The translations under genes and the position numbers were made by a program. Below the pieces are notes generated by a model. The model made no database searches. It was given only the letters and a program-made list of their open reading frames with translations, and was not told the origin of the DNA. Positions 4,839-10,764 of a DNA stretch of 11,406 nucleotides are shown piece by piece (the stretch's first letter is position 1; the number at the start of each line of letters is the position of its first letter). The DNA comes from Spirochaetaceae bacterium. GTDB taxonomy: Bacteria > Spirochaetota > Spirochaetia > Treponematales > Breznakiellaceae. The DNA lies in assembly GCA_031257075.1 (NCBI GenBank), contig JAIRPM010000087.1:1-11406 (forward strand), given 5' to 3'.

Positions 4839-5780
4839 TTACTGGTTCCAGCCCGCGCCGGAAACCGCGCCTGCGACAACGCTCAGGTTGACGGACGGCC
4901 CGGCGGTGGTGTCGCGGTAGTGGTCGGTATCGGGGACAAACACGGCGTGGCCCTTGGTGTCCTCGCCCGCGTCCGCCGTATTCTTTTCGCTTGCGTCTGC
5001 GTCTTTGCCGTAGATAGTCCCGCCGGTCTTGGTGAAGGTTCCGTAAACACACACCCCGCCGCCGGAGTAACCGGCGGTATTTCTCTTGATGTCTCCGCCG
5101 GACATCGTGAATGTGCCGCTGTTGCTGACATACACGCCGCCGCCCGAGTAGCCGGTAGTATTTTCCCAGATGGTTCCGCCGGACATCGTGAACGTTCCGC
5201 CGCTTTGAACCTGCACCCCGCTGCCGTCTACATTGGCGTTATTCCCGCCGATTTTTCCGTCCGCCAGCGTAAAGGTTCCTCCCTCCTCAACACAGACAAG
5301 GGGGGAATTGTTCTCATATCCTTCGTCCGACCCCCGCCCCTCCAGGGAAACTCCCCGCACGATGACGGTGTGGCCCGCCGGGACCTTGATGAGGGTGCCG
5401 GTGGAGCCAAGAACCAGGAATTTCTCCGCGCCGCGCAGGGATACCTTAATGCCGCTGCCGGAACCGAAAGTAGCGTAGCTGTCGCCGGTAATGCCGGTTA
5501 CCGTTTCGCTTACGTTGATAACGTAGTTCTTGTTGTTCCCGCCGTCGCTTATCGTGGCTTTGGCTTCGTTCCACTCGTCAAGGCTGGAAACGGTGAGTTC
5601 CCGATAGGAGTCGTGTCCGAAGTCGATATCGGGTTCGGATTCGGGAGGGCCGTTGCCGTTGTCGCACCCCGCCAGAACGAGGACGATGGCCGCCGCGCAT
5701 AACAGCAGCGTCCCTGCCGCCGTAAGCAGCCCGCCCTTGCGCGCGGCGCTTTTTATTGTTGTTGTTATGCTCTGTTTCAT
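4839..5780 (-). CDS. Surface lipoprotein with beta-helix (POMP-like) repeats
   Basis: A 313-residue lipoprotein. A basic N-terminus and a hydrophobic segment (18-38) lead to the lipobox LAGC with lipidated Cys39. Residues 40-160 are an uncharacterised N-terminal part. From about 167 to 282 there are four imperfect repeats beginning GGTFTLADG, GGTFTMSGG, SGTFTMSGG and YGTFTKTGG, two followed by GYSGGGV. This is the pattern of right-handed parallel beta-helix or polymorphic outer-membrane repeats, suggesting an elongated exposed protein for adhesion or carbohydrate contact. Function is inferred from repeat type only. ATG 5780 has AGGAGG about 7 nt upstream and lies 18 bp after the stop of the upstream lipoprotein, so the two are cotranscribed. 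The region is GC-richer than the flagellin genes, consistent with an accessory origin. Confidence 0.88.
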   Translation of the reverse strand: MKQSITTTIKSAARKGGLLTAAGTLLLCAAAIVLVLAGCDNGNGPPESEPDIDFGHDSYRELTVSSLDEWNEAKATISDGGNNKNYVINVSETVTGITGDSYATFGSGSGIKVSLRGAEKFLVLGSTGTLIKVPAGHTVIVRGVSLEGRGSDEGYENNSPLVCVEEGGTFTLADGKIGGNNANVDGSGVQVQSGGTFTMSGGTIWENTTGYSGGGVYVSNSGTFTMSGGDIKRNTAGYSGGGVCVYGTFTKTGGTIYGKDADASEKNTADAGEDTKGHAVFVPDTDHYRDTTAGPSVNLSVVAGAVSGAGWNQ

Positions 5781-5798
5781 GGTAAACCTCCTGCCCTC

Positions 5799-6839
5799 TT
5801 ACTCGCCGTAGGCAACGCCGCCCTCTATTTGCGTGTCGCCAAAGCCGCCGTCTTTCCGCGCCCAGGTTTCGCCGCCGTCGCTCGACACGACGATTGCGCC
5901 TTCGTTCCCCACGGCAACAAACTTCCCCTTGCCGTAGGCTACGCCCGACAAGTTGGGGAAAGTATTTAAGGGGGTATCCTTCCGCTCCCAGGTTTCGCCG
6001 TTGTTGCCCGACACGGCGATTGCGGTGCCTCCCACAAAGACCCACTTTCCGCCGCCATAGGCCACATCAACGATACCCCCGGATAAGCTGCTATCTTTCA
6101 GCGTCCAGCTTTCACCGCCATCGTCCGATACGGCGAGTTTGCCAGCCATCCCCACTGCAATCCACCTGTTGTTGGCGTAGGTTACGCCAACAATACCGTA
6201 CGAGCCGAAATTGCTCTCTTTCAGCGCCCATGTTTCTCCGTCATTGTCCGATACGGCGAGTTTGCCCCCATCACCCCCAATGACCCATTTTCCGCCGCCG
6301 TAGGCAACGCTTCTGATGTGAAGAAAATCAGAGGGAGGGTCTTTCAGCGTCCATGTTTCACCGCCATTGCTCGACACGGCGATTTTGTTGCCCGCCGGGA
6401 GCCTATTATATCCCTCAACGACCCACTTCCCATCACCGTAGGCAACACCGCCGAGGCTGCTGAAGCCGATGTCTTTCTGAGCCCATGTTTCGCCGTTGTC
6501 GTTTGACACGGCGATTCTGCCATCAAAATAGTTGATGATTATCCACTTGCCGCCGCCGTATGCCACGCCTCCAATATAACATAGGGAAGGGGGAGCAAAG
6601 CCGCTGTTTTTCTGCCTCCAGGTTTCGCCGTCATCCGATACGGCGAGTTTGCCGTCATGTCCAACCGCAATCCATCTGCCGCCGGGGGCGGGAGGGGTGC
6701 CGCCGTTGTCGCAGGCGGTAAATGCCAGGGCGCCTACCAGCAGCAGCCCGAAAATTGCCGTAGATAAACCTCTCCTGTTGACGTTTGTGAATTTTCCGCG
6801 AAAATCCCGCCCGTAACTGCCTAAATTCAATTTACTCAT
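5799..6839 (-). CDS. Lipoprotein with a seven-bladed Asp-box beta-propeller
   Basis: A 346-residue lipoprotein. The signal segment (26-42) ends FTAC with Cys43, a relaxed spirochete-type lipobox. The rest is seven copies of a unit resembling VAYGGGKW-VAVG-x-IAVS-DGETW, with Asp boxes at 68-74, 112-119, 156-163, 197-204, 238-245, 277-284 and 319-326. Seven Asp-box repeats predict a seven-bladed propeller as in the sialidase/BNR group. The first copy lacks its VAYG strand and the protein ends GGVAYGE, so the C-terminus would complete blade one. No sialidase catalytic residues are apparent, so a binding role is more likely. I place the start at ATG 6839, with AAGGAG 6 nt upstream; an in-frame ATG at 6887 adds 16 residues but leaves that ribosome site inside the gene. 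It is first in the minus-strand operon. Confidence 0.88.
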   Translation of the reverse strand: MSKLNLGSYGRDFRGKFTNVNRRGLSTAIFGLLLVGALAFTACDNGGTPPAPGGRWIAVGHDGKLAVSDDGETWRQKNSGFAPPSLCYIGGVAYGGGKWIIINYFDGRIAVSNDNGETWAQKDIGFSSLGGVAYGDGKWVVEGYNRLPAGNKIAVSSNGGETWTLKDPPSDFLHIRSVAYGGGKWVIGGDGGKLAVSDNDGETWALKESNFGSYGIVGVTYANNRWIAVGMAGKLAVSDDGGESWTLKDSSLSGGIVDVAYGGGKWVFVGGTAIAVSGNNGETWERKDTPLNTFPNLSGVAYGKGKFVAVGNEGAIVVSSDGGETWARKDGGFGDTQIEGGVAYGE

Positions 6840-6920
6840 GGTAAACTCCTTCTGAACGTTGTTATCCCAGGCAACGCTGATTAGCATCGAGTTAATCTGT
6901 GCTGCCCTAACAACGCCATT

Positions 6921-6974
6921 GATACGCTGCGGGACGGTTTTCCAGACGCAAACCCCGCAGCGTATCGCTTTTTT
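6921..6974 (+). terminator. Plus-strand intrinsic terminator with no obvious upstream gene
   Basis: A perfect 13-bp stem pairs 6921-6933 with 6954-6966; inner pairing GTTT/AAAC (6937-6940 with 6950-6953) extends it after a bulge. Six T residues follow at 6969-6974. It reads as a terminator only in the plus direction, yet the nearest upstream plus-strand gene is flaB2, 2.6 kb away. It may block antisense transcription or insulate the regulator. Confidence 0.65.
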
Positions 6975-7011
6975 ATTAACACCTCCCTACGGAGTGTGCG
7001 CGCCCGCCTAA

Positions 7012-7034
7012 CGGAGGGCTATTTCAGCCTTCCG
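7012..7034. other. Hairpin in the divergent intergenic region
   Basis: CGGAGGGCT (7012-7020) and AGCCTTCCG (7026-7034) pair over 9 bp, including one G-U on the plus strand, with a 5-nt loop. An overlapping weaker stem (7002-7008 with 7013-7019) could compete. No T-run follows. Confidence 0.45.
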
Positions 7035-7124
7035 AATGAAGGCATGAAAATCATTTTTACTCCCCAAGAATTCCCTTTTAAGGCTATAATTATGCTCTGG
7101 GGGTCATCACTTTCAGGAGTATAA

Positions 7125-7167
7125 GACATATTTATTACTCATACAACCCCAATGAGACATAATTATT
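7125..7167. promoter_or_regulatory. Direct repeats upstream of the XRE regulator
   Basis: GACATATTTATT (7125-7136) and GACATAATTATT (7156-7167) differ at one base and are 31 bp apart, close to three helical turns, which would place them on the same DNA face. They lie just upstream of the start-codon palindrome and could be additional binding sites. Confidence 0.35.
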
Positions 7168-7169
7168 GT

Positions 7170-7196
7170 ATTGTATCCATAATGTATGGATACAAT
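7170..7196. promoter_or_regulatory. 27-bp palindrome over the regulator start codon (candidate operator)
   Basis: Arms of 12 bp, ATTGTATCCATA (7170-7181) and TATGGATACAAT (7185-7196), flank a 3-bp centre. The start codon of the XRE gene (7186-7188) is inside the right arm. XRE-type dimers commonly bind such palindromes and repress their own genes, so autoregulation is a natural inference. As RNA it would also form a hairpin hiding the start codon. Confidence 0.6.
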
Positions 7197-7527
7197 TTTT
7201 AAGCGCAATCTCCGTTTGGAATTGAATTACCTTGGATTAACCGTGCAGGAGCTTGCCGACAAAGCCGGTATTGCCAAAGGCGCGCTGCGCGGTTACCTTG
7301 GCAAACAATCATCAATGCCGCCGGCGGATGTGGCGATTAAAATTGCCGCCGCCCTTGGCGTAAGCGTTGAATACCTTGTTACCGGAAATGACAAACACCC
7401 TACAAAAAACAACCTTTCCGAATGCCGCATTTATGCTGAAAATCAAAAAAACGCTATAAAAACAGAACTTATCAAAACTATTTCAAAAAACATAGACGAA
7501 GCGTTCATAAACCTGCGAAACATTTAA
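7186..7527 (+). CDS. XRE-family helix-turn-helix transcriptional regulator
   Basis: A 113-residue DNA-binding protein. Residues 8-65 form an HTH_3/XRE domain: the second and third helices span about 20-40 (TVQELADKAGIAKGALRGYL) and the end of the domain reads ALGVSVEYLVTG, the usual closing of this family in treponemes. Residues 68-113 are a charged, probably helical tail with no recognised domain, possibly for dimerisation. There is no Shine-Dalgarno sequence before ATG 7186, which is embedded in a 27-bp palindrome; yet this is the only ATG that gives the complete first helix. Together these suggest a leaderless or structure-controlled start and autoregulation. Its targets are unknown; the divergent lipoprotein operon and thrC are the obvious neighbours to consider. 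Confidence 0.88.
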   Translation: MDTIFKRNLRLELNYLGLTVQELADKAGIAKGALRGYLGKQSSMPPADVAIKIAAALGVSVEYLVTGNDKHPTKNNLSECRIYAENQKNAIKTELIKTISKNIDEAFINLRNI

Positions 7528-7536
7528 TCCCAATCA

Positions 7537-7554
7537 TAGGCAGAGCGCGTTTTG
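7537..7554. repeat. 18-bp dispersed repeat, copy B
   Basis: This copy is identical to 3329-3346 (TAGGCAGAGCGCGTTTTG). It starts 10 bp after the XRE regulator stop, in the 139-bp gap before thrC. Sequence outside the 18 bp differs between the two sites. Confidence 0.65.
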
Positions 7555-7654
7555 CAGAGGTTTATGCATTTTACTATGGAAATCAATTTGAGGACTTTGC
7601 TTTAGGGCAGCAATTCCGCCGCTTAAGGCTCTATTTTTTACCCGTGTCAGGCGT

Positions 7655-7660
7655 TATAAT
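7655..7660 (+). promoter_or_regulatory. Perfect -10 box directly before thrC
   Basis: TATAAT at 7655-7660 ends 6 nt before the thrC ATG at 7667, so transcription would begin at or next to the start codon. A T-rich stretch at 7632-7639 takes the -35 position but does not match TTGACA. No Shine-Dalgarno sequence is present, consistent with a leaderless mRNA. Confidence 0.55.
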
Positions 7661-7666
7661 CGGCCT

Positions 7667-9010
7667 ATGCGTTTCTCGACAACCGGCGCGAAAAATGGGA
7701 ATACCGTTTCATTTAAGGAAGCGGTTTTTCACTGTTTGCCCCAAACAGGCGGATTATACATTCCCGCGATAATGCCTGATATACGCGCCGCCATGTATCC
7801 TATGGACGAAAAGGCGGGTTACAACGAACTTGTCGCGCCGGTAACGGGCGCTCTTCTGGAAGATGAAATGGATGAAGCGGGCGCGCGGCGTGTCGCGGCA
7901 AGTTGCGCGGGAATAGCGCCCGAACTTGAAATTCTCGATGAACGCTTTTCTATCCTGCATTTGACAAACGGGCCTACCGGAACATTCAAAGATTTTAGCG
8001 CCGCGTTTTTGGGCGCCGTGTTGAACGAATTGCTTAGGCCCGAAGAGCATCTTCTCGTGCTGTCGCAGGCGGTGCAGGCTTTGGGGGCAAGCATAAGCGG
8101 CGCATTCGCCCCTTACCCGAACATAACGACTGTGCTTCTCTATCCCGAAGGCAGCATCTACGGACTCAACGAAGATGCCTTTCGCAGGCCGGGCAGCGCG
8201 GGAAATATCATTCCGGTACGGATAGCCGGTTCGCTCGATGACTGCAACCGCCTTATCAATGAAATTCTGCTCGATGAACAATGGACGCGCCGTTATTCCA
8301 CAACAAGCGCTACCGCCATCAATCCGGCGCGCCTTATCCCTCAGGCTTTTTTCTATGTGTACGCTTTTATCAAACTAAAAAAAACGCTGTCGCAGGATTT
8401 GTTTTTTTCCGTCCCTTCCGGCAATTTCGGCAATCTGATAGCCGGTTTGTACGCATGGAAATTCGGGCTGCCGGTTAACGGCTTTATTGCCGCGATGAAC
8501 ATAAACAACGCGCTTGGCGACCTCTGGAAACGGCGTAATTTATATCCCAACGCCCCTGACTACAAAGCCCCGCCCCGTTCCCGCCCGGCCGTTACCCTTT
8601 CTCCCGCTCTTGATGTACATTATCCGGCAAACCATGAGCTGCTCTTGGCGCTCTATGATGAAGTTCCCGCCGTTATGCGAAATATGGTCTTTCCCCAAGT
8701 TATTACTGATGAAGAAACCGAAAAATCTATGGAATTCGCATGGAAACGTTACAATGTAATTCTCGACCCGCACAGCGCCGTAGCCTTTATGGCGGCGCTC
8801 AAGCATGCCGGGCGCCGTGATTTTGACGGCCATATCGTAACGCTTGCCACAGGCCATCCCGCCCGCTATCCCGCGCTTTTGGAACGGGTAACCGGCCAAA
8901 AAATTGACATACCGCCCCGCATTGCGCTTCTGCAAAAAAAATCTGAGCCGCTCGCGGATATTCCCTGCGAACTGGATATGCTCGAAAGCGTGATAGCAAG
9001 TTGTTTTTAA
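7667..9010 (+). CDS. thrC: Threonine synthase (divergent)
   Basis: A 447-residue PLP enzyme, normal length for the family, expected to convert O-phosphohomoserine to threonine in the cytoplasm. The N-terminal domain begins MRFSTTG and contains VSFKEAV and GGLYIP. The PLP lysine is Lys108 in NGPTGTFKDF, and the phosphate-binding loop SVPSGNFGN is at 248-256. Later motifs are also kept: NPARLIPQ at 219-226, DPHSAVAF at 367-374 and ATGHPAR at 394-400. The unusual feature is at about 136-147: where most threonine synthases have TSGDTG followed by a small-residue helix, this one reads AVQALGASISGAF, so the SGDTG loop is missing. No frameshift explains it. ATG 7667 is the only start in the open frame. 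There is no ribosome site, but a perfect TATAAT stands just upstream. No other threonine-pathway gene is adjacent. Confidence 0.9.
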   Translation: MRFSTTGAKNGNTVSFKEAVFHCLPQTGGLYIPAIMPDIRAAMYPMDEKAGYNELVAPVTGALLEDEMDEAGARRVAASCAGIAPELEILDERFSILHLTNGPTGTFKDFSAAFLGAVLNELLRPEEHLLVLSQAVQALGASISGAFAPYPNITTVLLYPEGSIYGLNEDAFRRPGSAGNIIPVRIAGSLDDCNRLINEILLDEQWTRRYSTTSATAINPARLIPQAFFYVYAFIKLKKTLSQDLFFSVPSGNFGNLIAGLYAWKFGLPVNGFIAAMNINNALGDLWKRRNLYPNAPDYKAPPRSRPAVTLSPALDVHYPANHELLLALYDEVPAVMRNMVFPQVITDEETEKSMEFAWKRYNVILDPHSAVAFMAALKHAGRRDFDGHIVTLATGHPARYPALLERVTGQKIDIPPRIALLQKKSEPLADIPCELDMLESVIASCF

Positions 9011-9054
9011 AGAAATGCTGATACATTCGCGCCATGCGGCAAAAATTAAAAGTC

Positions 9055-9083
9055 TTGCTTTTTCAGAAATATTTTATTATATT
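9055..9083 (+). promoter_or_regulatory. Candidate sigma-70 promoter for the lipoprotein at 9160
   Basis: TTGCTT (9055-9060) and TATATT (9078-9083) are separated by 17 bp in an AT-rich stretch. The -10 matches 5/6 and the -35 keeps TTG. Transcription would start near 9090, leaving a leader of about 70 nt. No clear terminator for thrC lies in the gap. Confidence 0.45.
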
Positions 9084-9159
9084 AGCAGTGTGAGCCGATG
9101 GTTGGGAATTTTCTCAAGATAGACGGGTAAAATGCCGATTATAGGGAGTAATAATAGTC

Positions 9160-10644
9160 ATGAAAATACGGTTGCTTGTTTTTTGCGCTTTTCTTGTTTT
9201 GGCAGCGTGTGACGATATAAAATTGCCCAAGTTGCATAAAGACGATGTCGAGGCCAACTTTTACCTCACGCTGCCTTCCATTGTCGAGCCTAAAACGCTT
9301 TTTTCTTCAAGCAGTCAGTACACACAGGCAGAAGTTTTTACTGTCAAAGTAAATCCCCAAGGGCTTAGTATCAACACGGTCCAACGCGATGACGGCTCTT
9401 TTCTGGTAAAATTGCGCGGGGTTGTTACCAGCGGCATTCCTATGGATTTAAGGCTTTTTAACCACCCAAACCCCCAGTACGAGTCCTCCGCGCAAACTCC
9501 CAACGAACCGCGGTATTACCGTTACGGCGATTACCTTGTGCAGACGTACCCTATCCGCGAATACGATGTGCCGGACGGCGTAATCGACCCCAATTATAGC
9601 CCAAAATATCTGGACACAAGCGCGAATAACACCCGGATAGCGGGCAAAAAAATCCGGTACTCCGCTGTTACGCTTACCGGTATGCTCCAGGAAAAAGACA
9701 AAAAAGGCAACACGCGCGATTTGACAAAAGGTATAGTCATCACGCAGAAAAACGATGCTCTCAATCTGTATTCTAATGTGCGGAATGCGTTAGCCGGCGG
9801 CGGCAGCGATTGGACATACTACATTGACCTCCAAAAAAGCCCGCCTGTTATGACAACTAATTATACCAATCTCCACCCCTATATGTTTCCTGCCACAGCG
9901 GATAATACAGCCAACAGCAAACAGATAACTCGCGGCGGTATTTCCTTTTTGATTTGGGAAGGGGCTTCGTCAAAAACAGTGGAATTTACGATAACGTACA
10001 AAGACAACGGCACCACCAAAGTAGTGGTCGATTATACAGAAGTTTCTTTTACCGATATTCAGCCGTCCACCTTTTGGTTTTATAGCAACTATACGCCTAA
10101 TTTGTCCAATGGTGGTGAAGACTTGCCGTTTATTCTGTCGGCATCAGGCAATCTGGCAAGCAGCCTCACCAATGCCTCAGACGCTCTTTTAGACCCGGAC
10201 GGGTCGCTGATTACCGGAAGGATACTGCTCCCGCCAAAATACATCGCCACCGGCAGCCCCCCCGGCCCATTCCCGTACTTTTTCCCGCAAAACGCAAGAA
10301 GAGGGCCCCCCGCAAAAACCGGCGCTTCAGAGGTGTACGATAACGACGGAGACAAGCTTGGTTCTGGAGGCAGAACTATTACATTATTGCCGGTATTCTA
10401 TCCTGATGATACCAGCAACAGGGCGGTAGAATGGTCCTATGGCGATAGAGACACCGATTCCTATAGCGTTAGCGATAATGCGGACGGCTCTATTACGATA
10501 ATGCGAAAAACAGCATCGCCTCCAGCAGCCGGTTCAGGAGCCGGTAATATGGATGTTACCGCTACGGTGTATATTCCCGACAAAAACTCTCCCACCGCTA
10601 CAATGAACCTCAAAGCTAAAATTTACTGGGAGGCCAATCCATGA
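9160..10644 (+). CDS. Large lipoprotein, possible C-terminal bacterial Ig-like domain
   Basis: A 494-residue predicted lipoprotein. The signal sequence ends LAAC with Cys17, directly followed by Asp-Asp. Most of the mature part has no domain I recognise; it is rich in Tyr, Asn, Ser and Thr with beta-strand character, as expected of an exposed or periplasmic protein. Residues about 396-492 resemble a Big_2-like Ig fold: DKLGSGGRTITLLPVFYPDD, then AVEWSYGD, a variable centre, and alternating strands to the end. This is a pattern-level call. A GGGAG lies about 12 nt before ATG 9160, a long but usable spacing. The last codons recur 70 bp downstream as a partial duplication. The genes on either side do not indicate a function, and it appears to have its own promoter. 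Confidence 0.85.
   Translation: MKIRLLVFCAFLVLAACDDIKLPKLHKDDVEANFYLTLPSIVEPKTLFSSSSQYTQAEVFTVKVNPQGLSINTVQRDDGSFLVKLRGVVTSGIPMDLRLFNHPNPQYESSAQTPNEPRYYRYGDYLVQTYPIREYDVPDGVIDPNYSPKYLDTSANNTRIAGKKIRYSAVTLTGMLQEKDKKGNTRDLTKGIVITQKNDALNLYSNVRNALAGGGSDWTYYIDLQKSPPVMTTNYTNLHPYMFPATADNTANSKQITRGGISFLIWEGASSKTVEFTITYKDNGTTKVVVDYTEVSFTDIQPSTFWFYSNYTPNLSNGGEDLPFILSASGNLASSLTNASDALLDPDGSLITGRILLPPKYIATGSPPGPFPYFFPQNARRGPPAKTGASEVYDNDGDKLGSGGRTITLLPVFYPDDTSNRAVEWSYGDRDTDSYSVSDNADGSITIMRKTASPPAAGSGAGNMDVTATVYIPDKNSPTATMNLKAKIYWEANP
10595..10640 (+). repeat. Duplicated 3' end of the lipoprotein gene, copy 1
   Basis: This is the 3' part of the lipoprotein ORF, encoding TATMNLKAKIYWEANP. Its first 32 bp are identical to 10665-10696, and the following 14 bp match at 10 positions. 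The offset is exactly 70 bp. Confidence 0.85.
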
Positions 10645-10664
10645 TTGCCGGTACATACGAAATG

Positions 10665-10710
10665 CCGCTACAATGAACCTCAAAGCTAAAATTTACGGGG
10701 ATGCCAATTA
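10665..10710 (+). pseudogene. Duplicated 3' end of the lipoprotein gene, copy 2 (relic)
   Basis: The same 32 bp recur at 10665-10696, followed by a diverged tail that would encode IYGDAN and then TAA at 10708-10710, an alternative C-terminus for the same reading. It has no start of its own in that frame. It is most simply the remnant end of a second copy of the gene, or of a previous version, left after recombination or slippage. Confidence 0.7.
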
Positions 10711-10764
10711 AATTCGCGCTTTTACCCCTACCCGCCCGGCCTGTTTTTTGGTACACTCAGTACT

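Larger units (their letters stand above)
6840..7170. other. Divergent intergenic region between the lipoprotein operon and the XRE regulator
   Basis: No gene is seen here. It holds a terminator-like hairpin facing the plus strand (6921-6974), a second strong hairpin (7012-7034), an exact TATAAT at 7085-7090 without a good -35, and two copies of GACATAnTTATT. Promoters for the divergent genes must lie here, but I could not place the minus-strand one. Confidence 0.5.

Noticed and set aside
4710..5702. 330-codon open frame on the plus strand
   Set aside because: It is antisense to the beta-helix lipoprotein, which has a signal peptide, lipobox, repeats and ribosome site; the plus-strand product is low-complexity Ala/Gly/Val sequence, an expected shadow of GC-rich coding DNA.
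6906..7012. Possible integron attC site: CCCTAAC and GCCTAAC motifs near a long hairpin
   Set aside because: No matching GTTRRRY partner closes the element on the proper side, and the hairpin is a perfect stem with a T-run, which fits a terminator better than an attC with its bulged bases.
7524..7771. Coding-looking frame between the regulator and thrC (GRARFAEVYAFYYGNQFEDF and onward)
   Set aside because: It has no start codon with a ribosome site, includes the dispersed 18-bp repeat, and overlaps the start of thrC in another frame; it could be a decayed gene but cannot be supported.
10641..10676. 11-codon ORF whose ATG overlaps the lipoprotein stop (ATGA)
   Set aside because: It is very short and created by the duplication junction; nothing supports translation.
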